From GCA-003244245 sp050699515 (GTDB lineage: Bacteria; Actinomycetota; Actinomycetes; Mycobacteriales; Pseudonocardiaceae): a stretch of DNA of 64,000 nt. The position numbers and the translations under genes were made by a program. Of this stretch, positions 8,883-17,142 are shown one piece after another. Within the stretch, counting starts at the first letter, position 1. Each line of letters starts with the position of its first letter. Below the pieces are notes generated by a model. That model saw nothing but the letters and a program-made list of their open reading frames with translations, did no database searches and was not told the origin of the DNA. The stretch is from contig JBOHFF010000010.1 in NCBI GenBank assembly GCA_050699515.1, positions 1-64,000 on the forward strand. Reading direction: 5' to 3'.

Positions 8883-10298
8883 ATGAGGGCAATCATCGTC
8901 GGTGCGGGCCCCGTAGCCTGCCTGGTCGCGATAGAGTTGCGGAAGAGATTCGCCCAGGTCGACGTCTACGAGAAGGGCGCCGACATACGGAAATCACCAC
9001 GCAGCACGAACCACTCCTTCAATCTCACACTCACCCTCCGCGGATTGAGCTCGCTCGAGAGCAAAATACAAGAACTATTGTACGCGAACGGCATTAAAAT
9101 GCCACAACGAGTAGTTCATCACGTTGACGACTCGCTATCATATCAACCCTACGGAACGAAAGTCGAACACCATTTACTGTCCATACCTCGGGATATTCTT
9201 CACAGGATTCTGCTAGACCAAGCAGAGAGTAGCGGGGCGCGATTCTTCTTCGATCATGAGTGCATCGGAGCCAACCCCAAAGCGGCGCGCGCGACTTTCA
9301 TCGTGAACAATGACGTCGTCCGGGACGTCAAGGCGGACATCTTGATCGGTTGCGACGGGACAAATAGCACCGTGAGGCACGAGATGTCGAGGCACGGCGC
9401 CCGCATGCACGTCTCACAAGAGTACATCCCGCACGGTTACGTCGAACTGAGGATGCCGCCAACGCCAACTGGCGAGCATGCACTGCTGCACACCCTGCGG
9501 GACCACAGGGTGGCCGAGAGCTTCGACCACGGACTTCATGTCTGGCCGCGCGGCAATTTCATGTTGCTCGCACAGCCCAATATCGACAAGAGTTACACTG
9601 CCAGCCTGTTCATGCCCCTGACATCCGAGCACCCCAACCAGCCGAGCTTTCAGCACCTGCGCACGGCAAAAGACGTATCGACCTTCTTTCGTCAGTATTT
9701 CCCAGACGCCGCGAAGCGCCTGCCGCAGATGACCACCGACTTCCTTGCCGCCCCGCCCTCATCACTGAGAACCCTCAGATGTTTCCCGTATCACTACGGT
9801 CGATCCGTTCTCATCGGAGACTCGGCCCATACCATGGTGCCGTTCTATGGACAAGGGATCAACTGTAGCTTCGAGGACGTCCGGAACTTTTTCGACATTT
9901 TCGACTGTCACGTCAAGAGAAATCCTCTCGACGTCACTATCGATAAGACGCTGGAAGAATTCACGAGAACCCGAACGGGGCCCGGAGAAGCGATCATGGC
10001 GCTTTCTTTGTCCAACCTTCGCGAGCTTACGTCACGCACTGGCGAGAAATCCTACCATGTTCGCAGCAGACTTGAGAGGATGTTGCATCTGCACTATCCA
10101 GATAAATTCATGCCTCTTTATCACATGGTAGCTTTCACCAACATCCCCTACGACGAGTTGGTATACCGGCATGAGCAAGAAGGCTTGGTGATAGACAACC
10201 TGTGCAGCCGTTTCGACATCGAAACCGAGCCTGACAAGATTATTGAATCCTATTCGTCGCAGAGGAGGGTACTCGATGAATCCGCATACCGCCGATGA
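8883..10298 (+). CDS. kynurenine 3-monooxygenase-like FAD hydroxylase
   Basis: About 471 residues from the ATG at 8883, where the Rossmann fold starts at once (MRAIIVGAGPVACLVAIELR); in-frame ATGs at 8871 and 8805 are alternatives and no strong ribosome site decides. The features follow kynurenine 3-monooxygenase more than other flavin hydroxylases: FNLTLTLRGLSSL, LLSIPRDILHRILLDQA, ILIGCDGTNSTVR, SQEYIPHGYVELRMP, LHVWPRGNFMLLAQPN, and the second FAD motif LIGDSAHTMVPFYGQGINC. KMO hydroxylates kynurenine with NADPH and oxygen. The stop overlaps the decarboxylase gene by 23 bp, so the two are translationally coupled. Base composition is lower in GC than flanking genes, suggesting acquisition. 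Substrate is inferred, not proven. Confidence 0.8.
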   Translation: MRAIIVGAGPVACLVAIELRKRFAQVDVYEKGADIRKSPRSTNHSFNLTLTLRGLSSLESKIQELLYANGIKMPQRVVHHVDDSLSYQPYGTKVEHHLLSIPRDILHRILLDQAESSGARFFFDHECIGANPKAARATFIVNNDVVRDVKADILIGCDGTNSTVRHEMSRHGARMHVSQEYIPHGYVELRMPPTPTGEHALLHTLRDHRVAESFDHGLHVWPRGNFMLLAQPNIDKSYTASLFMPLTSEHPNQPSFQHLRTAKDVSTFFRQYFPDAAKRLPQMTTDFLAAPPSSLRTLRCFPYHYGRSVLIGDSAHTMVPFYGQGINCSFEDVRNFFDIFDCHVKRNPLDVTIDKTLEEFTRTRTGPGEAIMALSLSNLRELTSRTGEKSYHVRSRLERMLHLHYPDKFMPLYHMVAFTNIPYDELVYRHEQEGLVIDNLCSRFDIETEPDKIIESYSSQRRVLDESAYRR

Positions 10299-11808
10299 CA
10301 GCTACTTCTTGGCGCCTTCAATACCACGTCGATCAAACCTGGGTCGATCAAACCTGGATCTCTCCCCCGCGCAACTAGAAAACCTACTGTCTGCGGTCGC
10401 TTCACGCATCTTCCAGTATCAGCGCGATCTCTCCGGAGGGAAATATCCAGCTTCTTACCTCCATGATTCGATCAACGTCCTGAACTATTCAGAGGGAAGG
10501 CGTATCGGCGCCCAACTGCGCGAAGATCAAATTCCCCGGGACGGCACGGACCTCGACACCCTTCTCAGCGAGGTTTTTGATCGTGCGATGATCAACGGTA
10601 CCATGCATGCGCACCCCGGCTTCATGGCACACGTTCCGTCGGGAGGCCTGTTTCAGGCAGTGGTTGGCGAATTCATCGCGCGAACCCTGAACCGATTCGT
10701 CGGGATCTGGGCCGCTGCGCCAGGATTCACCGAGATCGAGTCCAATGTCATCAGGTGGTTCTGCGAGATATTAGGTTATGGAGATCACTCATTCGGCTAC
10801 ATGACGACCGGTGGCTCGATAGCGAACTTCATGGGGTTGCGATGCGCCCTGGAGCAACTCGACGAAGCCGCCCGCCCGCTTGCCACCATCTACGTTTCGA
10901 GCCAGGGGCATTTCTCCATCGAGAAGGCGGCGAAACTGGCCGGGATCTCCAGAGATCGAATTCGAGTTATCAGTACGCACTCCGACTACTCGCTGAACAC
11001 GGCAGAACTGAGCGAACGCATTGAATCCGACAAGCGCTCGGGTCTTTCTCCGGTGTGTGTCGTCGCAACCGCGGGAACTACCACGACCGGCGCGATAGAT
11101 AATCTTGAAAATATTGCGACCTACTGCGGAGCGCGAAATATATGGCTCCACGTCGACGCCTGCCTCGGTGGCTTTTTCAGACTCACCGCCAGAGGCAAAG
11201 AAATGTTGAACGGCATCGAAGAGGCGGGGTCCATCGCGGTCGACGCCCATAAATCGCTCTTCTTGCCTCATGGCACTTCGGCGTTGCTGGTGAAAGAAAA
11301 GGCGCGCTTGAGGGACGCGTTCGAAGTCCCTGGCGCCGCATACAATCCGGGACTCACGAACGAGGATGAACTCGTCGACTTCTGCAATTACGGTCCCGAG
11401 CTTTCACGCGAAATGCGTGGTTTCACAGCGTGGTTGCCCATCAAGATGCATGGGATCAAGGCGTTCGAGCAATGCCTTGATCAGAAGCTCGATCAGGCAG
11501 ATCATCTAGCCGAGAGTCTGCTCGACATCAACGGGATGGAGATCGTCAGAAGAAGCTCACCACACCTTCCCGTGGTCGCGTTCAAGCTGCGCGGAGACAG
11601 CAGAGCGGCGGAGGATCGAATGAATGAGATACTCTGCGAGCTCATCTGCTCGCGCGGCAACGTCTACCTGGCTACGACGAAGCTCCCGCAGGAAGGACTC
11701 GTTCTCCGAGCTTGCATCCTGCACCATCAGACCGATATAGGGACCGTTGATCAGCTCATCGACGACACAAAATGGTCGATCGAGAGAATGAAAAGAGAAG
11801 CCGCGTAA
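10276..11808 (+). CDS. PLP-dependent group II (aromatic-type) amino acid decarboxylase
   Basis: A 510-residue protein starting at the ATG at 10276, preceded by AGAGGAGGG. It has the group II decarboxylase layout: GYMTTGGSIANFMGLRCAL (cofactor phosphate site), VVATAGTTTTGAIDNL, WLHVDACLGGFF (Asp that contacts the PLP ring), and VDAHKSLFLPHGTSALLV with the Schiff-base lysine in AHKS. Members decarboxylate tryptophan, tyrosine, DOPA, glutamate or related acids to amines. Coupling to the kynurenine monooxygenase-like gene suggests an aromatic substrate such as kynurenine or 3-hydroxykynurenine, which is inference. No transporter or regulator is adjacent. Confidence 0.85.
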   Translation: MNPHTADDSYFLAPSIPRRSNLGRSNLDLSPAQLENLLSAVASRIFQYQRDLSGGKYPASYLHDSINVLNYSEGRRIGAQLREDQIPRDGTDLDTLLSEVFDRAMINGTMHAHPGFMAHVPSGGLFQAVVGEFIARTLNRFVGIWAAAPGFTEIESNVIRWFCEILGYGDHSFGYMTTGGSIANFMGLRCALEQLDEAARPLATIYVSSQGHFSIEKAAKLAGISRDRIRVISTHSDYSLNTAELSERIESDKRSGLSPVCVVATAGTTTTGAIDNLENIATYCGARNIWLHVDACLGGFFRLTARGKEMLNGIEEAGSIAVDAHKSLFLPHGTSALLVKEKARLRDAFEVPGAAYNPGLTNEDELVDFCNYGPELSREMRGFTAWLPIKMHGIKAFEQCLDQKLDQADHLAESLLDINGMEIVRRSSPHLPVVAFKLRGDSRAAEDRMNEILCELICSRGNVYLATTKLPQEGLVLRACILHHQTDIGTVDQLIDDTKWSIERMKREAA

Positions 11809-12031
11809 GCCGAGAGACTTACACGGAACGTTGGCTTGACCACCCTCGTCGAGACCAGCGAGGTCTCAGATCCAGTATCCAGGCCGGCGCTGATGATCCC
11901 TGCAGCCGACGGCCCGCACAGCACGAGGTTGCCGCTACGACCATCCCGGCGTTACGTTCCGTGGGTCATCGGGAGGCACCACTAGACGAGTTCCTGCAGT
12001 TCACCTACGCTGCGCGGCGCGCTGACATCGC

Positions 12032-12310
12032 GTGACCGTGGAACCGGTCGTACTCGACACCGACGTTGCGTCACTCAGCCTGCAGGGCAAGCTCTCCCTG
12101 GATGTACTGCGCTTGCTCAGTGGCCGGATGCCCCTTATCACATTCGTCACGCTCGCCGAACTCATCACGCACAATAGGAGTCGACCTGACGCGACTCGCC
12201 ACCATCTACCTCAAGATCGGCGAAATAGACCGCGGCGTCACCACCGGCTACCACGCCTCAACGCAGTACGAGCAGTTCCCGGCTCAGTACGCCTCACACA
12301 CCCGAGTTAA
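12032..12310 (+). pseudogene. VapC-like PIN toxin, N-terminal fragment
   Basis: The first ~50 residues read as a PIN-domain toxin: VVLDTDVASLSLQGKLSLD with the first acidic metal ligand, then MPLITFVTLAELITHNR with the conserved Glu of the second motif. After about 12180 the reading frame turns into Arg/His-rich nonsense and the remaining acidic residues of a PIN domain are missing. VapC toxins are RNases paired with VapB antitoxins; no antitoxin is recognisable upstream. A non-functional remnant is likely. Confidence 0.6.
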
Positions 12311-12653
12311 TCACCAAACGGCCACGTGCGCCGCAGGTCTACGCGAGTGCATTGCCGGGCCGGAAGCGACAGCGCTACATTGAGAGTCACGCCATCACCA
12401 CCGCTGACCCCAACCCCGAGGGGTCTGCGGTGTCCCGTGGAGCGGAGGAGCAGATGGCCCGAGGCCGACTCACCGAGCCTAACCTCGGAGCGTCCGAAGA
12501 CAAAGCGGGATCATGATCGGCGTGTACCGCCGACACCACGTCCATCGACGACGCCCACGAACCCAGCAAGATCCCGATACTAGGGCGCGTACAGGGCGTA
12601 GCCACTTTAGACGGCCGGACACGACCGGCCAACACCGGACACATCAAAGATCA

Positions 12654-12684
12654 GCCCCTGACCGTGTCACTACTGGTCAGGGGC
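12654..12684. terminator. hairpin, possible terminator
   Basis: GCCCCTGACC at 12654-12663 pairs perfectly with GGTCAGGGGC at 12675-12684 across an 11-nt loop. There is no T-run on either side, so factor-independent termination would rely on the stem alone, as is common in high-GC actinomycetes. No gene ends next to it; it may be left over from a lost gene. Confidence 0.45.
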
Positions 12685-13088
12685 CGTTCTCGCAGAGGTG
12701 GCGGGTCAAGGTCCGGGTGGGGTGCCGTGTCCTGCCTTGGGTCGCGCTAACCCACCACCTCGCTAGCGTCCCGGCGGATCGAGCGACGCGGGCTACGGGT
12801 CCGGCTCCTCGCGACGGCCCCGGCACGCCGCGTCGCTCAGGGTGATCACAGCATCAGGATGCACACCTCGCGGCGTGCCTACGCGGGGTCGATTCGGGTC
12901 TCAACCGGCGACCTGTCGGTGGTCAAACGGGTCAGTCGCCGCCGACACAACCCGTCCTACGCCGCCATCCTCGGCGGCGCGCACACCATGCCCGTAAGGT
13001 CGCCGACTCACCGACCGTAAGCATCAACCGAGGCAACCAGGTCCGACCGACCTGCCCCAGGTTAGTATGATCACCGGAGGTCACAACC

Positions 13089-13316
13089 ATGGCGTTTGAT
13101 CGAATCACCATCGACCACGAGAAGATGGGCGGGCTGCCGTGTATCCGTGACCTGCGCATCCCGGTCAGCACTATCCTGGGTCAGCTGGCAGCCGGGCGTG
13201 AGACAAGGCAGATCCTGGAGGATTTTCCTGACCTGGAGCCCGAAGACATCCTGGCTGCTCTGGAGTACGCCGCGGCAGCAGTTCAGGAGCGTGAGCTGCC
13301 CTTGGCAGCTCGGTGA
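13089..13316 (+). CDS. DUF433 antitoxin-like protein
   Basis: A 75-residue DUF433 protein: DRITIDHEKMGGLPCIRDLRIPV, then LAAGRETRQILEDFPDLEPEDI and LAALEYAA, which form the small helical DNA-binding fold typical of the family. GGAGGTCACAACC precedes the ATG. DUF433 proteins usually act as the antitoxin of a type II toxin-antitoxin pair with a DUF5615 PIN-like toxin, and such a gene follows with a TGATG overlap. Its toxin partner is broken here, so this is an antitoxin without a working cognate toxin. Confidence 0.85.
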   Translation: MAFDRITIDHEKMGGLPCIRDLRIPVSTILGQLAAGRETRQILEDFPDLEPEDILAALEYAAAAVQERELPLAAR

Positions 13317-13712
13317 TGAAGTTCCTTCTCGACTCCAACCTCTCGCATCGTGTTGCGCAGTTGCTGCGTGATGCCGGCATCGACGCAGCTCACGTCCGTG
13401 ATAAACGATCTGCAGCACGCCACCGACTCCGTGATCTTGGAGTTCGCCCGGCAGCACGCGTTCGTCCTCGTGTCCGAGGACACCGACTTTGGCGAGCTGC
13501 TGGCTCGGCAGTGCACGGTGGCACCGTCATTCGTGCTGTTGCGCACCCACGAACCCATGACCCCAGATGACCAGGCCGCTGTTCTGTCGGCGAACCTTCC
13601 CCGGCTGTACGACGACCTTGATCGGGGGGCCATCGTGGTGATCGAGCGGAGTCGGCTTCGAGTACGACGCCTGCCGCTGCTGCCCCCGATACCCGAACAA
13701 CGAGAGCAGTAG
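13316..13712 (+). pseudogene. DUF5615 PIN-like toxin, single frameshift
   Basis: The start reads MKFLLDSNLSHRVAQLLRDA with the first acidic PIN ligand, and the rest continues in another frame as NDLQHATDSVILEFARQHAF, VLVSEDTDFGELLA with the catalytic EDTD motif, and PSFVLLRTHEP. Removing one A from the run near 13404 restores one continuous frame of about 131 residues. The gene overlaps the DUF433 antitoxin gene by TGATG. I judge this a toxin gene inactivated by a one-base insertion, unless it is a sequencing error or a frameshifting site. Confidence 0.8.
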
Positions 13713-13938
13713 CGCCGCAAGTGCGTCACGAACAGCCGCCAGGACTGGGTGCCCCCGCTATCGACTTGGATCCGAATCCGCTGGTAGCTCTCCAGCTGCA
13801 TAGCGGGCACCGCCTCCGGTAAGACGGGCTTCCAGCTACACCCCGTTCCGCACCTCGACGTAGAAGAACACTTGAGGCGGGCAACGCGGCCCGCAGCTGC
13901 CGGAGACACATCCACAGGCGCTCCGGGTCGTAGAGATC

Positions 13939-14664
13939 TCATCGTAGCTGGCAGCCGACCCCGAGCGCGTCCGCGAGCTGCGAGCGCGAGGCGATTCCGA
14001 GCTTGCGGTACGTGTGCCCGAGGTGGGTCTCAACGGTCTTCTCGGCCACGAACAAGGCCTGGGCGATCGTCCGGTCGGTGCCGCCCTCGGCGGCCATCAC
14101 CGCCACCCGACGCTCCGCGTGGGTGAGCGCCTCCGCACCGGTCGAGTGCAACCGCCGGGGCTGGGCGCCGCTGGCCACGAGCTCCTCCTCAACCTGGCGG
14201 GCCAGCGCGGAGGCGCCGCTGCGCACCGCACGGTCCAATGCTCCCCGCAGCGGCCCCCGCGTCTCCCTTCGACGGCCCGCACGGCGCAACGCAGCATCGA
14301 GCGCCGCGAGCGCTCGGGCCTCCTCCAGTGGCGACTCCCCGGTGGCAGCCACGGCGACCGCCTCCCGCATCAACTCCTCGCCACCGTCACCACCCGTCGC
14401 GAGGCCCGCGACGCGGAGGGACTCCGCGAGGGCGAATAGCGCGCCCCAGCAGCACAGCCTCGGCCGCCGTGTCAAGTGCCTCGGCGCGGTCCCCCCGGGC
14501 GAGGAGCGCGAGCACGAGCTCGGCGATCCACGGGCACAGCCACGGGTTTCGGGTGTCCCACGCGGCGAGCCCGCGACCGCAGGCGCGGAGATCGGCCACC
14601 GCCTCGTCGGGCCTGCCCTGCGCGAGGTGCAGGTGCCCCCGGGCGCTGAGCAGCCGCTGTTTGG
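13939..14664 (-). pseudogene. LuxR-family (LAL-type) regulator, C-terminal remnant
   Basis: The tail of a large ATPase-LuxR regulator: ARGHLHLAQGRPDEAVADLR, NPWLCPWIAELVLALLARGD, then after a frameshift near 14430 LRVAGLATGGDGGEELMREA, the AALDAALRRAGRRRETRGPL block and a LuxR HTH (ALTHAERRVAVMAAEG, TIAQALFVAEKTVETHLGHT, YRKLGIASRSQLADALG). The N-terminal AAA ATPase and sensor region are absent. At about 14665 it joins in frame to the N-terminal half of a tyrosine recombinase, giving a chimeric frame. Activity is unlikely. Confidence 0.75.
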
Positions 14665-15307
14665 GCCGTTGCGCGCCCCTCGCCGGATTGGTCTCCAGCC
14701 AGTCCCACCGCACCGCCGCCGACAACGCGCCGCTGATGATCGAGTGGATCTGCCGGATCGTCGAGGCAGCCATCGGCTTGCACACGTGCGGCGCGCACCT
14801 CGCCTTCGCGCAGTCGTGCTCGCCCTTGGCCCGGTGCTCGACGAACGGCTTCCCGGCACACCGGGACCGGCAGCGCCGCAAGTGCGCATAGAGGGTTTCC
14901 AGATGACGCGCCGAAAGCTTGGAGATCGCCATCGAGCCGAGGGCCGGGGTGATAATGCGCTCGATGTAGCCCAGGTACGTGTCCCGGGTGCTGTCCTCGT
15001 GCTCTGCCACCCGCAACCACTCATCGATCACGTGCCTCAGCGACACCTCTGACGAGGGCCGGCGCACCTTCTCCGCTTCGGCGATCAGGCGGTTCAACGT
15101 CCGGCGCGCCGTACGGTGGGCCGCCTCATCGGTACCGCGCACCGTCTCCCGCAGGTACACCGGTTTGCCCGTCACAGGGTCGGCCCCGGCGAAGACCCGC
15201 ACGCGGAGCGAGTCGCCGCAGGTCTCGATGTTGCCGCGGACCCTCTCGTCGCCACGCCTGGCATGTGCTGCACCCATCCCCACAGGGGTACTCATGCCCC
15301 AATCCAT
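14665..15307 (-). pseudogene. tyrosine recombinase (integrase), N-terminal half only
   Basis: About 214 residues of a phage/AICE-type integrase: AP2-like N-terminal strands (GDSLRVRVFAGADPVTGKPV), VYLRETVRGTDEAAHRTARR, then the SAM-like core-binding domain (VSLRHVIDEWLRVAEHEDST, YLGYIERIITPALGSMAISKL, ASTIRQIHSIISGALSAAVR, WDWLETNPARG). The catalytic domain with R-H-R-Y is missing and LuxR tail sequence follows directly. It lies 44 bp outside the left attachment repeat of the AICE, so it is probably a relic of an earlier element that used the same tRNA-Tyr site. Confidence 0.8.
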
Positions 15308-15308
15308 G

Positions 15309-15329
15309 CCCAGAGATCATTTCTCTGGG
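15309..15329. terminator. 8-bp stem hairpin beside the left att repeat
   Basis: CCCAGAGA at 15309-15316 pairs perfectly with TCTCTGGG at 15322-15329 across a 5-nt loop. It lies between the integrase remnant and the att repeat and may be the original end of the tRNA-Tyr transcript or a recombinase arm site. No T-run follows. Confidence 0.4.
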
Positions 15330-15350
15330 GATGGCAACACTGCTTCTGCT

Positions 15351-15405
15351 GGTGTGGCGGGTCAAGGATTCGAACCTTGGAAGGCATCAGCCGACGGATT
15401 TACAG
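15351..15405 (-). repeat. left attachment repeat (3' part of tRNA-Tyr)
   Basis: These 55 bp are identical to 26592-26646, which cover the 3' half of the tRNA-Tyr gene including the anticodon arm 3' side, variable arm, T arm and acceptor end. To the right identity ends abruptly after TTTACAG. It marks the displaced original end of the tRNA gene, that is, the distal attachment site of the integrated element. Confidence 0.92.
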
Positions 15406-15639
15406 ACCCGCCCCATGTGCCCCGTACAGGCCGCTGACCAGGGACAGCACGCCTACCCGTTTACGTTGGCCCAGTCTTTGACGTGCAATTGACGCAAGCG
15501 ACCTGTTACCGCGCTCGGTCTCGATCAGGAGTGCACCCATGACCTCGTGCCGACCCCGGCAGGCAGGCCCCCCATCCAGTCGCGGGATGTCGGTCAAGAT
15601 CGCTTCGAGCAACAACACCACGCCGTCGTGATCCACGCC

Positions 15640-15870
15640 CGCAGTGTCCACGCCGTAGGAAGTGGCAGGAGCACGGCCTGGTGTTCCCCGCAACGTGCGG
15701 GACCCCCAGAACGACGCCAACGTGCGACGCGACTTCCGGCGGGTCATCACGGCGGCCGGGCTGGTGGGCCAAGGAGTGGACCCCGCGAGCTACGGCACAG
15801 CTTCGTCTCGCTGCTGGCCGACGACGGCATGCCCCCCGGGCCGTCCCTTCCAACGTCCAGTACGGCGAGT
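15640..15870 (+). pseudogene. tyrosine recombinase, degraded C-terminal fragment
   Basis: Three frames together spell an integrase catalytic-domain piece: KWQEHGLVFP, then NVRRDFRRVITAAGLVG, then KEWTPR, then ELRHSFVSLLADDGMP with the H-x-x-R-type RHSF motif. At least two frameshifts separate the parts, and the terminal Tyr region is gone. It lies just inside the left att repeat, on the strand opposite to the N-terminal integrase relic outside it. It points to an older integration at the same site. Confidence 0.7.
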
Positions 15871-15876
15871 TTGCAG

Positions 15877-15948
15877 GTTTGCGTACAAACACCTTGCACT
15901 GCGGCTGTCACGCCCTGTAGTCTCCAGTCTGAGAGTTTGAGGACAAAC
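15877..15948 (+). promoter_or_regulatory. promoter with two flanking operator repeats (left operon)
   Basis: A -35 TTGCAC at 15894-15899 and a -10 TAGTCT at 15918-15923 are 18 bp apart. Two copies of a partly symmetric operator flank them: GTTTGCGTACAAAC at 15877-15890 and GTTTGAGGACAAAC at 15935-15948. The same arrangement recurs at 18813-18883, and the gene order suggests the GntR protein encoded by 17961-18785 binds both. Confidence 0.7.
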
Positions 15949-16001
15949 CTGGGTGCTCATGCGGTTGCACCGCATCACCCCTGAGAGCCAGGAGCGTCGA
16001 G

Positions 16002-16172
16002 ATGGTCGACACCTCCCCCGCTGACCCTCCCCTCACCCCAGGGGAGGCGCTGGCCAGGCTGTTCATGGACAACGCCGCCAAGGGCAGCAACGCGGAAAAC
16101 GACGCCTTCGTGGAAGAACTCCTGAGACGACGGCGGGCGATCCAGGCGCTCGCCAACCCCAGCGGGCGATGA
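16002..16172 (+). CDS. small AICE protein, 56 residues
   Basis: The ATG at 16002 has an AGGAG site 8 bp upstream and lies about 50 bp after the second operator of the left promoter. The product (MVDTSPADPPLTPGEALARL ... ending in RRRRAIQALANPSGR) is predicted to be mainly helical, acidic in the middle and basic at the end. It matches no family I recognise. It opens a run of four genes joined by ATGA-type overlaps, so it is probably translated with them. Such small genes are usual in the regulated operons of AICEs. Confidence 0.6.
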   Translation: MVDTSPADPPLTPGEALARLFMDNAAKGSNAENDAFVEELLRRRRAIQALANPSGR

Positions 16173-16492
16173 CGATCCACCGCCAGCACAGCGGCCTGCC
16201 GGAGACCACCCGGCGGTTCCTCGCTGGCCTGCCCCGGCACGGTGATCCGGTCGGTGCGGTGTGGTCTCGCCTCGGCGAGTTGGAACGCGCCGGAAACGAC
16301 CCGACGCTGATCGACGCGCTACGCGCCGTGCTGCTGCCTCACCAACCGCCGCGGTACGGGCGGTGCCCGGCGTGTCCGAAACGGTGGGGCCGTCGCCGCC
16401 GGTGGCCTTGCATCGCATGGTGCCGGGTCCATCTGGCGCTGTTCAGTCCGTACGGGGAAACCGGGGACCTGCCACCGATGAGGACGGGATGA
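16169..16492 (+). CDS. small cysteine-containing AICE protein
   Basis: A 107-residue protein that overlaps the gene before it by ATGA. An N-terminal helical part (TTRRFLAGLPRHGDPVGAVW, LIDALRAVLLPHQPP) is followed by CPACPKRWGRRRRWPCIAWC, a cysteine- and arginine-rich segment that could bind zinc or nucleic acid. No family is recognised. Its place in the repressed left operon suggests a role in regulation, establishment or excision, which is inference. Confidence 0.65.
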   Translation: MTIHRQHSGLPETTRRFLAGLPRHGDPVGAVWSRLGELERAGNDPTLIDALRAVLLPHQPPRYGRCPACPKRWGRRRRWPCIAWCRVHLALFSPYGETGDLPPMRTG

Positions 16493-16704
16493 GCGCCGAG
16501 CAGTCCCACCGCTTCGCCCTCACCGGCCACGACCCCGAGGGCCGTAACCGCACGATCATCTTGTGGCAGGAGGCGGACCTGGTGGACGGCATCGTGCAGC
16601 GTCGGGTGGTGGTGACGTTGGACGCCACGATGAACACCGCGACGATCCTCACGCGTCTCGAAGCCGTCGAGGTGGCGCGGGCGCTGCTGGCGGCTGCCCA
16701 GTGA
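16489..16704 (+). CDS. small AICE protein, 71 residues
   Basis: Starts at the ATG at 16489, overlapping the previous stop by ATGA, and ends where a GTG start for the next gene overlaps its stop. The product (HRFALTGHDPEGRNRTIILW, VVVTLDATMNTATILTRLEA, VEVARALLAAAQ) alternates beta-strand and helix and looks like a compact folded domain. No family is recognised. Strong GC bias at third positions supports it as a real gene. Confidence 0.65.
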   Translation: MSAEQSHRFALTGHDPEGRNRTIILWQEADLVDGIVQRRVVVTLDATMNTATILTRLEAVEVARALLAAAQ

Positions 16705-16962
16705 CCGCCGATGCGGGTGATCTGCTCGCGTGGATCGTGCTCAGCCGCGTGCACGACGGTGGCGTGACCCGCCAAGCACGGCGACTACTTCGACCGCGAC
16801 GTCCTCACCCCGGATTATCTGGCTGAGCCGTTCGCCCGGCTCACCGACACCGGGTCGCTGGCGTTGGCCGACCCCGATCTCACCGGGCGACAACAGGTCT
16901 CGATCACCGACGCCGGGCACGCCCGATATAGCCAGCTCCGCAGCGCGGCACGAGACCACTAG
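16702..16962 (+). pseudogene. small winged-helix-like AICE gene with a frameshift
   Basis: From the GTG at 16702 the frame reads MTADAGDLLAWIVLSRVHDG and would stop at 16826. The neighbouring frame from about 16770 continues with good codon bias: KHGDYFDRDVLTPDYLAEPF, ARLTDTGSLALADPDLTG, VSITDAGHARYSQLRSAARD, ending at 16962. The ITDAGHARY wing-like motif resembles the end of winged-helix proteins. One base change near 16768 would give a single frame of about 86 residues. It is the last gene of the left operon. Confidence 0.55.
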
Positions 16963-17142
16963 ACCCCGGCCGGGCCGCCGGTCGAGAGGGAGCAGCCCCC
17001 GCAACGCTCCCGGCGGCCCGGCCGGTTCCACAAGGACAGTGTTGATCGACGGAGCTCGCCATTTTGGGCTGAGGTCAGGCTTGTCGGGGAAAATTGAGTT
17101 AAGGTCAAGCGGCAGCGCTGCCAGGCGTGTGGGGTGCGGGCC

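Larger units (their letters stand above)
11809..13088. other. 1.3 kb of gene debris
   Basis: No intact gene is seen. A VapC-like fragment lies at 12032-12180 and a strong hairpin at 12654-12684; the rest contains only short frames without family features. Composition and scattered fragments suggest decayed insertions. Confidence 0.6.

Noticed and set aside
12387..12845. short frames on both strands in the debris region
   Set aside because: None shows codon bias with a ribosome site or any recognised motif; the region is better described as decayed DNA.
14003..15052. 349-residue plus-strand frame across the LuxR and integrase relics
   Set aside because: Shadow of the minus-strand pseudogenes; no domain features.
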